Position numbers and translations under genes: made by a program. A stretch of 64,000 bases of DNA from Oscillatoriales cyanobacterium (GTDB lineage Bacteria > Cyanobacteriota > Cyanobacteriia > Cyanobacteriales > Microcoleaceae), in contig RDYN01000045.1 in NCBI GenBank assembly GCA_004293365.1, forward strand, positions 62,001 to 126,000, written 5' to 3'. Positions 52,403 through 61,297 of this stretch are shown here, in pieces. Below the pieces are notes generated by a model. That model saw only the letters and a program-made list of their open reading frames with translations, did no database searches and was not told where the DNA came from. How positions within the stretch are numbered: position 1 is the first letter of the stretch; every line of letters begins with the position of its first letter.

Positions 52403-53278
52403 ATGATTTATGGAATCAAATCAATAATCCAAATTTTCCGAGAGATGAGCATGACAAAATCAGCAGGACAAAAACAATCAATAAAAAATACTTATAAAAG
52501 TTTTACTTTTGAACAGCACAAACATTTGGGGCAATACATTAAACAGCGGAGATCTGAAGCACTAAACCTGAGTGTTATATCTAGTTGGTGCTACAGGAGA
52601 GCCTCAAAAGTTGGCAGGCTTGCTACCAATATTGATAGTGTATTGTCAACTCTCCAGTTTAGCCTAGATAACATCGTTTGTGGTGAAGTACCAGCCAATT
52701 ACATTCTTTTCAAGGACGGCTACAAAGCTGAACTTGACCCAGTAAAGTGCTACTACGGGGAAAATGAGTTAGCTGATAAGTGGCAAAATGAGTTGCTCGC
52801 GGGGTTTAGAGAAGAATTTCATCAACAACCGTCAGGAGGACTTTATCCACCGCACAATCTATCCAGACGACGTAATGGCTTCACGCTCGACGAACATCGC
52901 CACGTAGCTAAGATTATGCGTTGTCATATTAGGCAGTCAGCAATCACAACGATCCTGATTTGGAATGCTTATGGAACCAATTCTAAGGCAACCAAGGCAG
53001 CTTACAAATGGTGGAAAGTGGCAATTGCCCTAATCTCGGAACTTAATAAAGCCTCAGGTAAGATTGGTATATATGACACAACATATCCTAATGATGAAGC
53101 CAATCGATTCGAGGTAGAAATTGTTGCCGATCAGAGCTTTGCTGAACCGCTGATAATGCCATTGCAAAAAGCTCTCCTTCAAAAGGCTGTGGTGGCTAAT
53201 GTCGGAAAAGTCACTAACGATACGTACAACTTGGATCTCGGATTGGATTGGCTAAAAGTCAACATCACTTATCCCTAA
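52403..53278 (+). CDS. Hypothetical protein with internal duplication
   Basis: 291 residues from the first ATG; ATG codons at 52445 and 52451 are better placed after CCGAGAG and may be the true start. Two similar segments are visible, FTFEQHKHLGQYIKQRR (about 34) and FTLDEHRHVAKIMRCHIRQ (about 160), each followed by a helical ISSWCYRR/ILIWNAYG-like region, suggesting a duplicated helical domain. No family recognised, no membrane helix. Confidence 0.7.
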   Translation: MIYGIKSIIQIFREMSMTKSAGQKQSIKNTYKSFTFEQHKHLGQYIKQRRSEALNLSVISSWCYRRASKVGRLATNIDSVLSTLQFSLDNIVCGEVPANYILFKDGYKAELDPVKCYYGENELADKWQNELLAGFREEFHQQPSGGLYPPHNLSRRRNGFTLDEHRHVAKIMRCHIRQSAITTILIWNAYGTNSKATKAAYKWWKVAIALISELNKASGKIGIYDTTYPNDEANRFEVEIVADQSFAEPLIMPLQKALLQKAVVANVGKVTNDTYNLDLGLDWLKVNITYP

Positions 53279-53295
53279 TTCCCAATTCCCAATAT

Positions 53296-54033
53296 TCATT
53301 TTCCCTGCACGGGATGTTGCCCGTAATAAGGCAAAGCATCCCACCAATCAGGGCGAATTCCTTGTTTCCACTCCAAATAAGCCAATTCCAACACACCAGA
53401 AACCGACGAACCCAACTCGCTGCCAACTTCAATCAACTGATAGGAATTTTCCCAACTTCCCAACTTTTCCTGCCAAGATTCCGCCGTCATTACCGTATCG
53501 GAAAACAACTCAGTTACACCAGAATTACTGTTAACTGAATAAACAGCGCCAAACAATTGCCCCCGCTGTGCAGGCATTTGCAGCGCAATATCATCTCTCA
53601 AAAGCCCCCCCGAAGCCTGGGGGACTTCCTCACTCAAAAGCCCCCCCGAAGCCTGGGGGGGTTCTAATTCCAAAAGCCCCGAAGCCTGGGGGGGTTCCAA
53701 CCAAGCCACAGCCGCCAAAGTTGAAATAGTAAAAACCGGAATATCCAACTGTTGAGCCAAAGTCCGCGCCGTCACCATACCCATGCGAGTCCCCGTAAAA
53801 CCTCCGGGCCCCTTCGCCACTGCAATAAAAGCCAAATCCGCCCAAGTTTGCGGCCCTATAAACTCTACTAAATGCTGGTGCAAATCCGTTGCTAAACTGC
53901 GGCCCAAATTCCAAGTTTGGCAGCGAGAATCGCCGGAAAAATTGCTGATTGCTAAACCTAATTCGGGTGTTGAGGTGTGCAAGGCTAAACCGTATTTTTT
54001 AACTGATGTTCCGTCGGGGGAATTGCTATTCAC
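53296..54033 (-). CDS. tsaB: tRNA threonylcarbamoyladenosine biosynthesis protein TsaB
   Basis: 245 residues. Partner of TsaD in making t6A37 of ANN-decoding tRNAs. YGLALHTSTPELGLAI, AVAKGPGGFTGTRMGM and RTLAQQL mark the family. Between about residues 113 and 148 the protein carries an insert with PPQASG repeated three times, encoded by a G/C-rich palindromic repeat, placed after TISTLAAVA. GTG at 54033 is the start. It begins two bases after the stop of the membrane protein upstream, so the genes are coupled. Confidence 0.9.
   Translation of the reverse strand: MNSNSPDGTSVKKYGLALHTSTPELGLAISNFSGDSRCQTWNLGRSLATDLHQHLVEFIGPQTWADLAFIAVAKGPGGFTGTRMGMVTARTLAQQLDIPVFTISTLAAVAWLEPPQASGLLELEPPQASGGLLSEEVPQASGGLLRDDIALQMPAQRGQLFGAVYSVNSNSGVTELFSDTVMTAESWQEKLGSWENSYQLIEVGSELGSSVSGVLELAYLEWKQGIRPDWWDALPYYGQHPVQGK
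53590..53700. repeat. Palindromic CCCCCGAAGCCTGGGGG repeat inside tsaB
   Basis: Three copies of a unit AAAAGCCCCCCCGAAGCCTG (second arm GGGG), period about 45 and 40 bp, each able to hairpin. It stays in frame in tsaB, giving PPQASG or VPQASG each time. Confidence 0.85.
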
Positions 54034-54035
54034 GA

Positions 54036-54347
54036 TTACTGATAATTTTCCTTTACAAAAAACAGAGGCAATGCTACAACTAAGCAACCCAAAAGGACGC
54101 CGAATATTCCCGTGTTTAAAATCCTTGAATTGCCCATGCCACCACTTATCAGAAACAGCACTACTAAACTGGCAAATAAATTCTTATTTGCAAATTCTTT
54201 GTTTTGGGAAACTTGATATTTGACGACCATAAAACCGGAGGCAACTATGAGCGCGAACCAAGAATTAAAGATGACTATTTGAGAGCCAAAGATGAACCAA
54301 ACTAAAGCAAATATGAGCGAATCGAGCCAGAAATCCTGATTTTTCAA
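54036..54347 (-). CDS. Small polytopic membrane protein
   Basis: 103 residues with three or four hydrophobic helices (about 8-40, 55-75, 80-98). Not recognised. It lies between the kinase (15-bp gap) and tsaB (2-bp gap) on one strand, so it is part of that transcript. Confidence 0.7.
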   Translation of the reverse strand: MKNQDFWLDSLIFALVWFIFGSQIVIFNSWFALIVASGFMVVKYQVSQNKEFANKNLFASLVVLFLISGGMGNSRILNTGIFGVLLGCLVVALPLFFVKENYQ

Positions 54348-54362
54348 CTTTGGCAGCCAAAA

Positions 54363-55745
54363 TTATTGGGTAGCAACTGGGGCAATTTTCTTGGCTAAGT
54401 GATTGTGTTGCAGCCGCACGAGTTTGTTTTTTAATTGAATTTTGGGATCGATTTGCAATACTTCCTTCCACTCGGGGACGCGAGAATTGTTGACTCTTCC
54501 CAATATCTTAACGGCTGTGACTTTATTTAACTGCAAAGCGGTGAGTCGGGTGGCAATTATTTGGGATAAGTGCGGATAGTGAACGGGATTGTTTTCGGTT
54601 CTGTTGATGACGATATTGAGCTTTTGCTTGGCTTGACTGATTTGGATTGTAACATTGTACGGGGCGATCGCCTCTTGTAAAGCTTCCTGAATTTCGGCTT
54701 GCTGTTCCCGACTCAAAAATCCAGGTGCGGCTGCCAGTGCAGGCTTCGATTCTGCGCCTGTTTCCGGTGCATCCAGCACGGGCTGCGCGTCTAAATAGAC
54801 TGGCTTGGGGTTTAACTGCTGGATGACTGCGGAGGCTGAATTGTAGCGCCGGTTGGTGGCACTTTGGAGCATGGTGTCGAGGATGCGGCCGAAATCGTCG
54901 CTAACAGCACTCTTCAAATAATTTCGCCAAGCCCAAGAATCCTCGGCGCTGTCGAACAAGTCGAAGGGAGGAATGTGAGTCAGCAAGTGAATGCAAGTAA
55001 CGCCCAAACTGTAGATATCGCTGGCAAAAACTGCTTTTCCCATCAATTGTTCTGGGGCTGTATAAGCAGCACTGCCGATAATTGTACCTGTTTGCGGCAA
55101 TCCGGTTGCTGTTACTTTTTTTGCTGCACCAAAGTCTACTAAAACGATATCTTTTTGGAATGGAGAGGGTTGATAGGAATTTTCTAAGGCGGGTAAAGGG
55201 GCTGGAGATAGGCGGCGGCGAATGATATTTTCGGGTTTGATATCGCGGTGAATGACTTTGGATTTGTGGACAAAGTGGAGCACGGGCAATAAATCGTTGA
55301 GGATTTGCCGAATTTGAGTTTCGGTGAATGCTCCTTTTTGTTCTAATTCTCGGGCTAGGTTTTTGCCGTCGATAAATTCTTGTACTAAATATTGTCTGCC
55401 GTCTTGTTCAAAATGTGCGATTAATTCGGGAATCTGGGGATGTTTCCCCAAGGTTTCTAGCTGGGCTGCTTCTTGGTGGAAGAGTTGGGCGGCTTTTTCG
55501 GCTGCGGTGTTTTGCGGCAAAGATTGCTTGATGACGCACTGCGAAAAAGTCTGGGGTTTGGTTTCGTCAACTGCTAGAAATGTTCTGCCAAATCCTCCTT
55601 GGGCGATCGGCTTTATGGTACGGTAGCGAGATGCTGATGGGGATTGTGCGTTAGTTAACAACAATTTTGAGCCGCAACTTTGGCACAATTCTGCATCACC
55701 GGGGTTTTGCGGATTCTGACAAGTTGGGTTTAAGCAGTAGGACAT
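54363..55745 (-). CDS. Serine/threonine protein kinase with zinc-ribbon N-terminus
   Basis: 460 residues. CLNPTCQNPQNP and CQSCGSK form a zinc ribbon. The kinase domain spans about 42-300: GGFGRTFLAVD (P-loop), VIKQSL (Lys), VIHRDIKPENII (catalytic loop), LVDFGAAKK (DFG) and YTAPEQLMG. The C-terminal region has an LSREQQAEIQEALQEAIAPY helix and a repeat-like alpha/beta module of unknown fold. No membrane helix. Substrates unknown. First gene of a kinase - membrane protein - tsaB operon. Confidence 0.93.
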   Translation of the reverse strand: MSYCLNPTCQNPQNPGDAELCQSCGSKLLLTNAQSPSASRYRTIKPIAQGGFGRTFLAVDETKPQTFSQCVIKQSLPQNTAAEKAAQLFHQEAAQLETLGKHPQIPELIAHFEQDGRQYLVQEFIDGKNLARELEQKGAFTETQIRQILNDLLPVLHFVHKSKVIHRDIKPENIIRRRLSPAPLPALENSYQPSPFQKDIVLVDFGAAKKVTATGLPQTGTIIGSAAYTAPEQLMGKAVFASDIYSLGVTCIHLLTHIPPFDLFDSAEDSWAWRNYLKSAVSDDFGRILDTMLQSATNRRYNSASAVIQQLNPKPVYLDAQPVLDAPETGAESKPALAAAPGFLSREQQAEIQEALQEAIAPYNVTIQISQAKQKLNIVINRTENNPVHYPHLSQIIATRLTALQLNKVTAVKILGRVNNSRVPEWKEVLQIDPKIQLKNKLVRLQHNHLAKKIAPVATQ

Positions 55746-56031
55746 TGGATTTTAGATTTTAGATTTTAGATCTAAGATTTTAGATTTTAGATTTTAGATT
55801 TAGGAATTGGGAATTGGCCAAACAGGGCATCGGCCAAACAGGGCATCGGCCAAACAGGGCATCGGCCAAACAGGGCATCGGGCATCGGGAATGGAGAATT
55901 GGTTATTGTTATGAATAATTGGTTATTGTTAATGAAGAATTGGTTATTTGCCGCCTCAAGCGATTAACAAATAACCAATAACTAATAACTAATGACTAAT
56001 GACTAATGACTAATGACTAATGACTTCTTCC
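55746..56031. repeat. Mixed simple-repeat region
   Basis: 55750-55800: ATTTTAGATTTTAGATT array. 55816-55880: four copies of a 16-bp unit (GGCCAAACAGGGCATC). 55905-55955: ATTGGTTATTGTTAATGAAG partial duplicates. 55985-56025: TGACTAA array. No gene. All lie between ycf34 and the kinase gene, both on the minus strand, so the kinase promoter is likely here. Confidence 0.85.
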
Positions 56032-56280
56032 TCAAGTCGGGACGAGTTCGCCCGGCCGCAATTTTGCCCATTTGCCGGTCTCTTGCTTGAAACTTGCACA
56101 CCCGACTACATCCCATTCCATTTCTACTTCGTCTTGGCGGGGGCGAATGTTGACGTTGATGGTGGGTTCTACGGGGTCGAAATCGGGTGTTTCGGTGAGG
56201 TGGATTTGTTCGTGCTGTCCTTCTACGGCGTGGTAGGTGAAGCAGCGGTCTACATAGTGGCAGTTAATACAAATACACAT
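56032..56280 (-). CDS. ycf34: Ycf34 family protein
   Basis: 82 residues. MCICINCHYVDRC, with four cysteines in thirteen residues, is the Ycf34 signature; Ycf34 of cyanobacteria has been described as an iron-sulfur-binding protein needed for photosynthetic electron transport. YHAVEGQHEQIHLTETPDF and EWDVVGCASF follow. Full length for the family. Confidence 0.92.
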   Translation of the reverse strand: MCICINCHYVDRCFTYHAVEGQHEQIHLTETPDFDPVEPTINVNIRPRQDEVEMEWDVVGCASFKQETGKWAKLRPGELVPT

Positions 56281-56388
56281 TCTTGATATCCTCTGTGCAT
56301 TTCAAAAAGATTGGTGAATTTCGAGCTTTCTGTTAATCTAGCGTAGCAAGAGTTTAATTGTTTGTAAGGAAAGTAGATTTTTGTTGCG

Positions 56389-57642
56389 ATGCCGATGAAT
56401 TTGCCACCTGCGCTATCTCCTGAGACTTGGCCGTTTGATTTGGAACTGCTGACACCGCCTGTTTATTTGGTGGGCGGTGCGGTGCGAGATGCGCTGCTGG
56501 GCCGCCGATCGCACTATTTTGATTTGGATTTCGTTATGTTAGCACGGGCGGTGAAAACTGCTAGAAAAATTGCCGATCGCACGAAAGGTGGATTTGTGTT
56601 GTTGGATGCGGAAAGACAGATTGCGCGGGTGGTGTTTGCGGGCGGTACGGCGGATTTTGCACAGGCTTTCGGGGGGAGTCTGGAGGGGGATTTGCACCGC
56701 CGGGATTTTCGGATTAATGCGATCGCCTGCAATCCTTTTACTGGAGAAATCATCGATCCTTTGGACGGTCAAACTGATTTGCGCTTGGGTTTGCTGCGGA
56801 TGATTTCGCGATCGAATTTAGAGGACGATCCGCTGAGGTTACTAAGAGCTTACCGCCAAGCGGCACAGTTAGGTTTTGCGATCGAACCGGAAACTCAATC
56901 TGCGATTCGGGAATTGGCGCCGCTGTTGAGTCGGGTGGCGGTGGAACGGGTGCGGGCGGAATTAGGTTATTTGTTGAGCCACAATCACGGTGTTCCTTGG
57001 ATTTGTAGGGGTTGCGAAGATGGGTTGTTTTCTATTTGGTTTGCAAGTGCGATCGACCGTTTCGATATCTTGACAAAAATTGACTTTTGTGCTGCTGATT
57101 TGGCGGCAATTTATCCGGAGTTGGGGACAGAGTTTGGGCGATCGATTCGAGATACAATTAAAACGTCCTTGTTGGCGATCGGGAAGTTGGCTGTTTTGGC
57201 AAATTCCGACCCGACAATCGCTGAAACCGAGTTGCTGCGGTTGAAGTACAGCAATGCAGAGATTAAAAGTGCGATCGAGCTTTTGAAATATTTGCCAAAA
57301 CTTCAAGCACAACCGATTGCAGAAATGTCCTTACGAGAACAGTATTTTTTGTTTCGGGATGTGGGGATAGTATTTCCAATTTTAGCAGTTTTAGCCGTGG
57401 CTGCGGGAGTTGCGGTTGAGGAGATTGCGCTGTTAATTAATCGCTATCTCGATGCCGGTGATATAGTCGCCCATCCCACACAATTAGTTAGCGGCAATGA
57501 GTTAATGGAATCTTTGAATTTGCCGAGAAGTCCGCGCATCGGTCAATTGTTAATGGAGATTCAATTAGCGCGGGTGGAAGGGAGAATTGCGACTCGCGAA
57601 GATGCGCTGAAATTGGCGTCCGACTTGGTTAATGTTGAGTGA
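56389..57642 (+). CDS. cca: CCA tRNA nucleotidyltransferase / poly(A) polymerase family
   Basis: 417 residues. VYLVGGAVRDALLGR, HYFDLDFVML (metal aspartates), GDLHRRDFRINAIA and DDPLRLLRAYRQAAQLGF are the class II nucleotidyltransferase core. It adds or repairs the CCA end of tRNA, or part of it if an A-adding and a CC-adding enzyme are separate. The C-terminal half is helical. Start at 56389 or 56395. Confidence 0.9.
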   Translation: MPMNLPPALSPETWPFDLELLTPPVYLVGGAVRDALLGRRSHYFDLDFVMLARAVKTARKIADRTKGGFVLLDAERQIARVVFAGGTADFAQAFGGSLEGDLHRRDFRINAIACNPFTGEIIDPLDGQTDLRLGLLRMISRSNLEDDPLRLLRAYRQAAQLGFAIEPETQSAIRELAPLLSRVAVERVRAELGYLLSHNHGVPWICRGCEDGLFSIWFASAIDRFDILTKIDFCAADLAAIYPELGTEFGRSIRDTIKTSLLAIGKLAVLANSDPTIAETELLRLKYSNAEIKSAIELLKYLPKLQAQPIAEMSLREQYFLFRDVGIVFPILAVLAVAAGVAVEEIALLINRYLDAGDIVAHPTQLVSGNELMESLNLPRSPRIGQLLMEIQLARVEGRIATREDALKLASDLVNVE

Positions 57643-57734
57643 TATTTGCGAAATATTGCAACACAACAATCGCTTCCATTTTTTTAACAATCATCACTAT
57701 ACGACTTTCATACCTCGTTCATTCTTAAGTCTGC

Positions 57735-57843
57735 CTATAGCCTTTCAAGCGAAAGATGAGGTACGTAGTTGGGCTTGGGCCCTCTGAGTTTATTGGTTCT
57801 ACAAGCTGTCAGCCATACCTCATCTTTCTGAAAACCGCTATAG
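57735..57843. mobile_element. 109-bp MITE-like element with long terminal inverted repeats
   Basis: CTATAGC...GAAAGATGAGGTA at 57735-57763 faces its complement at 57816-57843, with a short gap. The inner words GGTACGTAGTTGGGCTTGGG resemble the unit of the tandem array at 19771-19927 in reverse orientation. No coding potential. Confidence 0.7.
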
Positions 57844-57897
57844 ATGAAAGTTTGTTTAGGATAGGTTTAAACCGCAGATTTATCTTTTAGCCCCGTG

Positions 57898-58389
57898 TTA
57901 TTTGAGCAACTCAACAATCTCCGAAGTGGATGATTTGTCAGCAATACTTAAAGCAGTGACACCATTTTTATTTCGAGCGTTCACATCCGCACCCTTTGAA
58001 AGAAATAACTTCACTAATGCAGGTCTTAATTGCGGAGAAATACCAGTATTGGGTTGCACAATTCTCATCAACAGAGTGGTATTATCGTAAGGATCGGACT
58101 CGTTGACATCAGCACCGCGATCGATCAATAATTTAACAAGATCGATACCTCCACGCGACACTGCACTGTAGAGTAAGCCTGATGGTACTTGGGCTTGATT
58201 CTTGAGAAGTAATTCAATTATCTCTTGCTTCGTTTTTTCAGATTCAAACCTATTTATTACAGTAAAAAAAGTGTTGTCATTGACCTTAGCGCCTCGATTA
58301 ATTAAGGCTTTCATTGCTTGAGAATTGCCGCTTTCTGCTGCGATCTTGAGTGCTGTTTGTCCGTATTCGCTGCGATCGCCCGCCAACAC
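57898..58389 (-). CDS. Ankyrin-repeat protein, probably N-terminally truncated
   Basis: 163 residues, about four or five ankyrin repeats (YGQTALKIAAESGNSQAM, LVKLLIDRGADVNESDPY, NGVTALSIADKSST). No signal, no other domain. An in-frame stop lies just upstream and the frame begins with GTG, TTG codons inside an ankyrin repeat, so the gene is likely the end of a longer one broken by rearrangement. Confidence 0.65.
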   Translation of the reverse strand: MLAGDRSEYGQTALKIAAESGNSQAMKALINRGAKVNDNTFFTVINRFESEKTKQEIIELLLKNQAQVPSGLLYSAVSRGGIDLVKLLIDRGADVNESDPYDNTTLLMRIVQPNTGISPQLRPALVKLFLSKGADVNARNKNGVTALSIADKSSTSEIVELLK

Positions 58390-58509
58390 CAGTTCCTATC
58401 TCCCATTCCCAAAGTTAAAATAAAAGTGCTATAGGTTCTGGTTTTCAGTTGCTCAGTATGGTATATTAATTTCACAGGTTTAATGCTAACAGGAGTTACG
58501 CACGGGGGT

Positions 58510-58582
58510 GCCAAAAACCCGGTTTCTGCGTCAATATTTCTCGAAAAAAGCGACTAATTTTGGAAAAAACCGGGTTTTTTGC
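58510..58582. repeat. AAAACCCGGTTTCTGCG repeat pair
   Basis: CCAAAAACCCGGTTTCTGCG and its complement-like GGAAAAAACCGGGTTTTTTG flank a 35-bp middle. Same family as 33773-34010. It lies just upstream of the FIST gene. Confidence 0.85.
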
Positions 58583-58623
58583 GTCCAGGACTAGCTAAGC
58601 AATATAATTATTGGAGTAAACCC

Positions 58624-59778
58624 ATGTTAAAAACTGTGGTTGGTCATAGCAACGATCCTGACTCTCTCTCGGCGATCGCAGAGGTACTAGAGCAATGTCA
58701 CCAATCCCTGTCAGGATTATCTCCTCAAGCGGGTATATTGTTGGCTGCCATTGACTTTGAACATAATCTTATCTTAAATCAAATTAATCAGACTTATCCA
58801 GGAATTGAGCTAATTGGTGGCACAACCGATGGAGAGATGTCTTCTATTTTAGGATTTGAACAGGATTCACTCACTCTGATGCTATTTTGTTCGGACAACA
58901 TCGCAATTCGTGCTGGAATTGGACGAGACATTTCCGAGGACTTGAACAGCGCCATTCAAACCGCTATTCTTCAAGCAACAACAGGTCATACAGAACCAAT
59001 AAAACTCTGTATTACTTTGCCAGAAAGTCTCACCACCAGCGCCGCTTTTATTTTAGATAGCTTGAATAAAGCTTTAGGGGAAAAAGTACCTATTTTTGGC
59101 GGACTGACGGCGGATAGGTGGCAGTTCAAACAAACCTATCAGTTCTACAAAATAGAAGTTTGTAGCGATGCAATTCCCATTCTCTTATTCTCTGGGTCGA
59201 TTATCTTTTCTCATAGTGTTGCTAGCGGTTGGAATCCCATTGGTAAGCGAGGTAAAGTTACCAAAGCTTCTCAAAACGTAGTCTACGAAATCGACGGTCA
59301 ACCCGCCCTAGAGTTTTATCACCACTATTTGGGAAAAAGGGTGCCATCCGCAGAATATCCCCTAGCGGTGTTTGATATCAATGAAACTAATTACTATTTG
59401 CGAGCGACCAACGGAGTTTACGATCCAGCCGTTGGTAGCGTGACCTTTTTTGGGGATGTTCCAGAACAGGCGATCGTTCAAATTGCCGAAACTACCCATG
59501 ACAGTATTCTATCTGCATCTCGAACATCTATGATGCAAGCCTTAGAAAATTATCCTGGTAAAGAACCTGTCGCTGCTTTGTATTTTTCCTGTGCGGGGAG
59601 GCGACAGATTCTAGGTACTCGCACTAAAGAAGAATATGCACTAACTCAAACCTGTTTTACCGAATCATTGCCGAGTTGTGGTTTTTACACCAATGGCGAA
59701 ATTTCCCCCCTAGAACAGCAGAAAATCTCTTATTTTCACAATCAAACATTTATCACTTTGCTACTAGGAGAAGCCTAA
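58624..59778 (+). CDS. FIST-domain sensory protein
   Basis: 384 residues. FIST_N (about 15-215; IELIGGTTDGEMSS, IFGGLTADRW) and FIST_C (about 225-375; VYEIDGQPALEFYHHYLG, ALYFSCAGRRQILG) domains, thought to bind small ligands such as amino acids. No membrane helix. ATG at 58624 is preferred to an earlier codon in repeat DNA. The histidine kinase starts one base after the stop. Confidence 0.93.
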   Translation: MLKTVVGHSNDPDSLSAIAEVLEQCHQSLSGLSPQAGILLAAIDFEHNLILNQINQTYPGIELIGGTTDGEMSSILGFEQDSLTLMLFCSDNIAIRAGIGRDISEDLNSAIQTAILQATTGHTEPIKLCITLPESLTTSAAFILDSLNKALGEKVPIFGGLTADRWQFKQTYQFYKIEVCSDAIPILLFSGSIIFSHSVASGWNPIGKRGKVTKASQNVVYEIDGQPALEFYHHYLGKRVPSAEYPLAVFDINETNYYLRATNGVYDPAVGSVTFFGDVPEQAIVQIAETTHDSILSASRTSMMQALENYPGKEPVAALYFSCAGRRQILGTRTKEEYALTQTCFTESLPSCGFYTNGEISPLEQQKISYFHNQTFITLLLGEA

Positions 59779-59779
59779 G

Positions 59780-60862
59780 ATGGAGTCAGAACAAATAGAT
59801 GCTCTGGCAATAATTAAGCAGCTTGAAAAAGACAATCGCATTTTGCGAAAAAAGTTAGAGCGAGCGGAGACAACTTGCCTAGAGCTCGAGCAAATGAATC
59901 AAAAAAAAGAGTATTTTCTCCGACAAATCATCAATGAGCTAGAAGATTCACAAAATGAAGTCAAAGAAAAGCGTCAGTTAGAACAGACTCTAATTGAACT
60001 TAAACAAACCCAAGCCCAACTCGTTCATGCCGAAAAAATGTCCAGTTTAGGGCAACTTGTCGCGGGTGTAGCCCATGAAATTAATAATCCAGTGAACTTC
60101 ATCCACGGCAACCTAACATACCTTGAGGAATATTCTCAAAATCTGCTGAATATGGTGCAACTTTACCAGCATCACTACCCCAATGCGGTAGCTGAAATTC
60201 AAGCGCAGGCAGATGCTATTGACCTATATTTTTTGCATAAAGACTTACTCAAAATTCTCAATTCTATGAAGCTTGGGACAGATCGCATTCGGAACATTGT
60301 GCTGTCCCTCCGCAATTTCTCCCGCACTGACGAAGTTGATATTAAACCAGTCAACATCCATGAAGGAATCGACAGCACTCTGATGATTTTGCAACACCGC
60401 CTCAAAGCTTCCTCAGAAAGACCGGAAATTCAGGTGATTAAAAACTACGGCGCTCTACCGCTGACTAGATGCTATGCAGGCCCGCTGAATCAAGTGTTTA
60501 TGAATATTCTCTCCAATGCCATTGATGCTTTGGAAGAGAAGAGTGCGCGCCTTAACTACCAGGAAATTACTGAAAATCCCAGTCAAATTAGGATCCGAAC
60601 CTCTGTAATTGATGCCGAGTGGGTGGAAATTGCGATCGCCGACAACGGTTCGGGTATACCGAAAGAACTCCGTCAGCGCATTTTCGAGCCTTTCTTCACA
60701 ACTAAACCGGTTGGCAAAGGAACTGGCATGGGGATGTCGATCAGCTATCAAATTGTTACTGAAAAACATGGAGGACAACTGGACTGTTTCTCTATTCTGG
60801 GTGAGGGAACCGAGTTTTCGATCAAAATTCCGGTTCGACATAAAATTGACCGCGCTAGCTAA
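59780..60862 (+). CDS. Sensor histidine kinase, cytoplasmic
   Basis: 360 residues. An N-terminal coiled coil (about 10-85) leads to the dimerisation helix with phospho-His in VAGVAHEINNPVNFI (about 109), then N box ILSNAIDALEE, G1 ADNGSGIP, F box FEPFFTTKP and G2 GKGTGMGMSI. No membrane or PAS domain. Its gene is fused in transcription to the FIST gene, so FIST probably supplies the ligand signal. No response regulator is next to it. Confidence 0.94.
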   Translation: MESEQIDALAIIKQLEKDNRILRKKLERAETTCLELEQMNQKKEYFLRQIINELEDSQNEVKEKRQLEQTLIELKQTQAQLVHAEKMSSLGQLVAGVAHEINNPVNFIHGNLTYLEEYSQNLLNMVQLYQHHYPNAVAEIQAQADAIDLYFLHKDLLKILNSMKLGTDRIRNIVLSLRNFSRTDEVDIKPVNIHEGIDSTLMILQHRLKASSERPEIQVIKNYGALPLTRCYAGPLNQVFMNILSNAIDALEEKSARLNYQEITENPSQIRIRTSVIDAEWVEIAIADNGSGIPKELRQRIFEPFFTTKPVGKGTGMGMSISYQIVTEKHGGQLDCFSILGEGTEFSIKIPVRHKIDRAS

Positions 60863-61297
60863 GCTGAAGGAAGTTCGGCAACGGATTCTTTAACCTATTT
60901 AACTGATGGATGGAAGTTCGGCAACGGATTTTTTTAACCTATTTAACGGATGGAGGGAAGAAGCAAGTTTTGCCAGGGCGCAAATTGTAGCCGTCGCAAC
61001 ATTAGCATTGCCAGCTAAAAATATAAAGAAATAAAGTTAATTTTGCTCGAAAGTTGGGATTAGGGTGTAGTAACTTGCGTTAAAAGTCGATCGCGCTTTC
61101 CTCAATACAGGAGTTTGACAATTCGTCTTTTGACGCTGCGATAAATTAAGCACTATGGTATTTTATGGGAAATGTACGTTAGCATAAAAAAGTACATTTC
61201 CTCATATTGTATACAAAAAGACACATTTTACGTTGTCTTTAGAATTGCATCACTTGTCAACTTTCCTAGGGAAATCATTCCTGTTTTAGTAAACCTT
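60863..61297. other. Upstream region of the cbb3 oxidase genes, with a 44-bp tandem pair
   Basis: 435 bp. 60868-60954 has two copies of GAAGTTCGGCAACGGATT... TTAACCTATTTAAC. The rest, including 61140-61297, is AT-rich and probably carries the ccoN promoter; no clear FNR-type palindrome is seen. A short upstream start at 61172 reads through non-conserved residues and is not accepted. Confidence 0.6.

Noticed and set aside
61172-61297. 42-residue N-terminal extension of CcoN
   Set aside because: Non-conserved, highly AT-rich and basic; ATG 61298 gives a normal family start.
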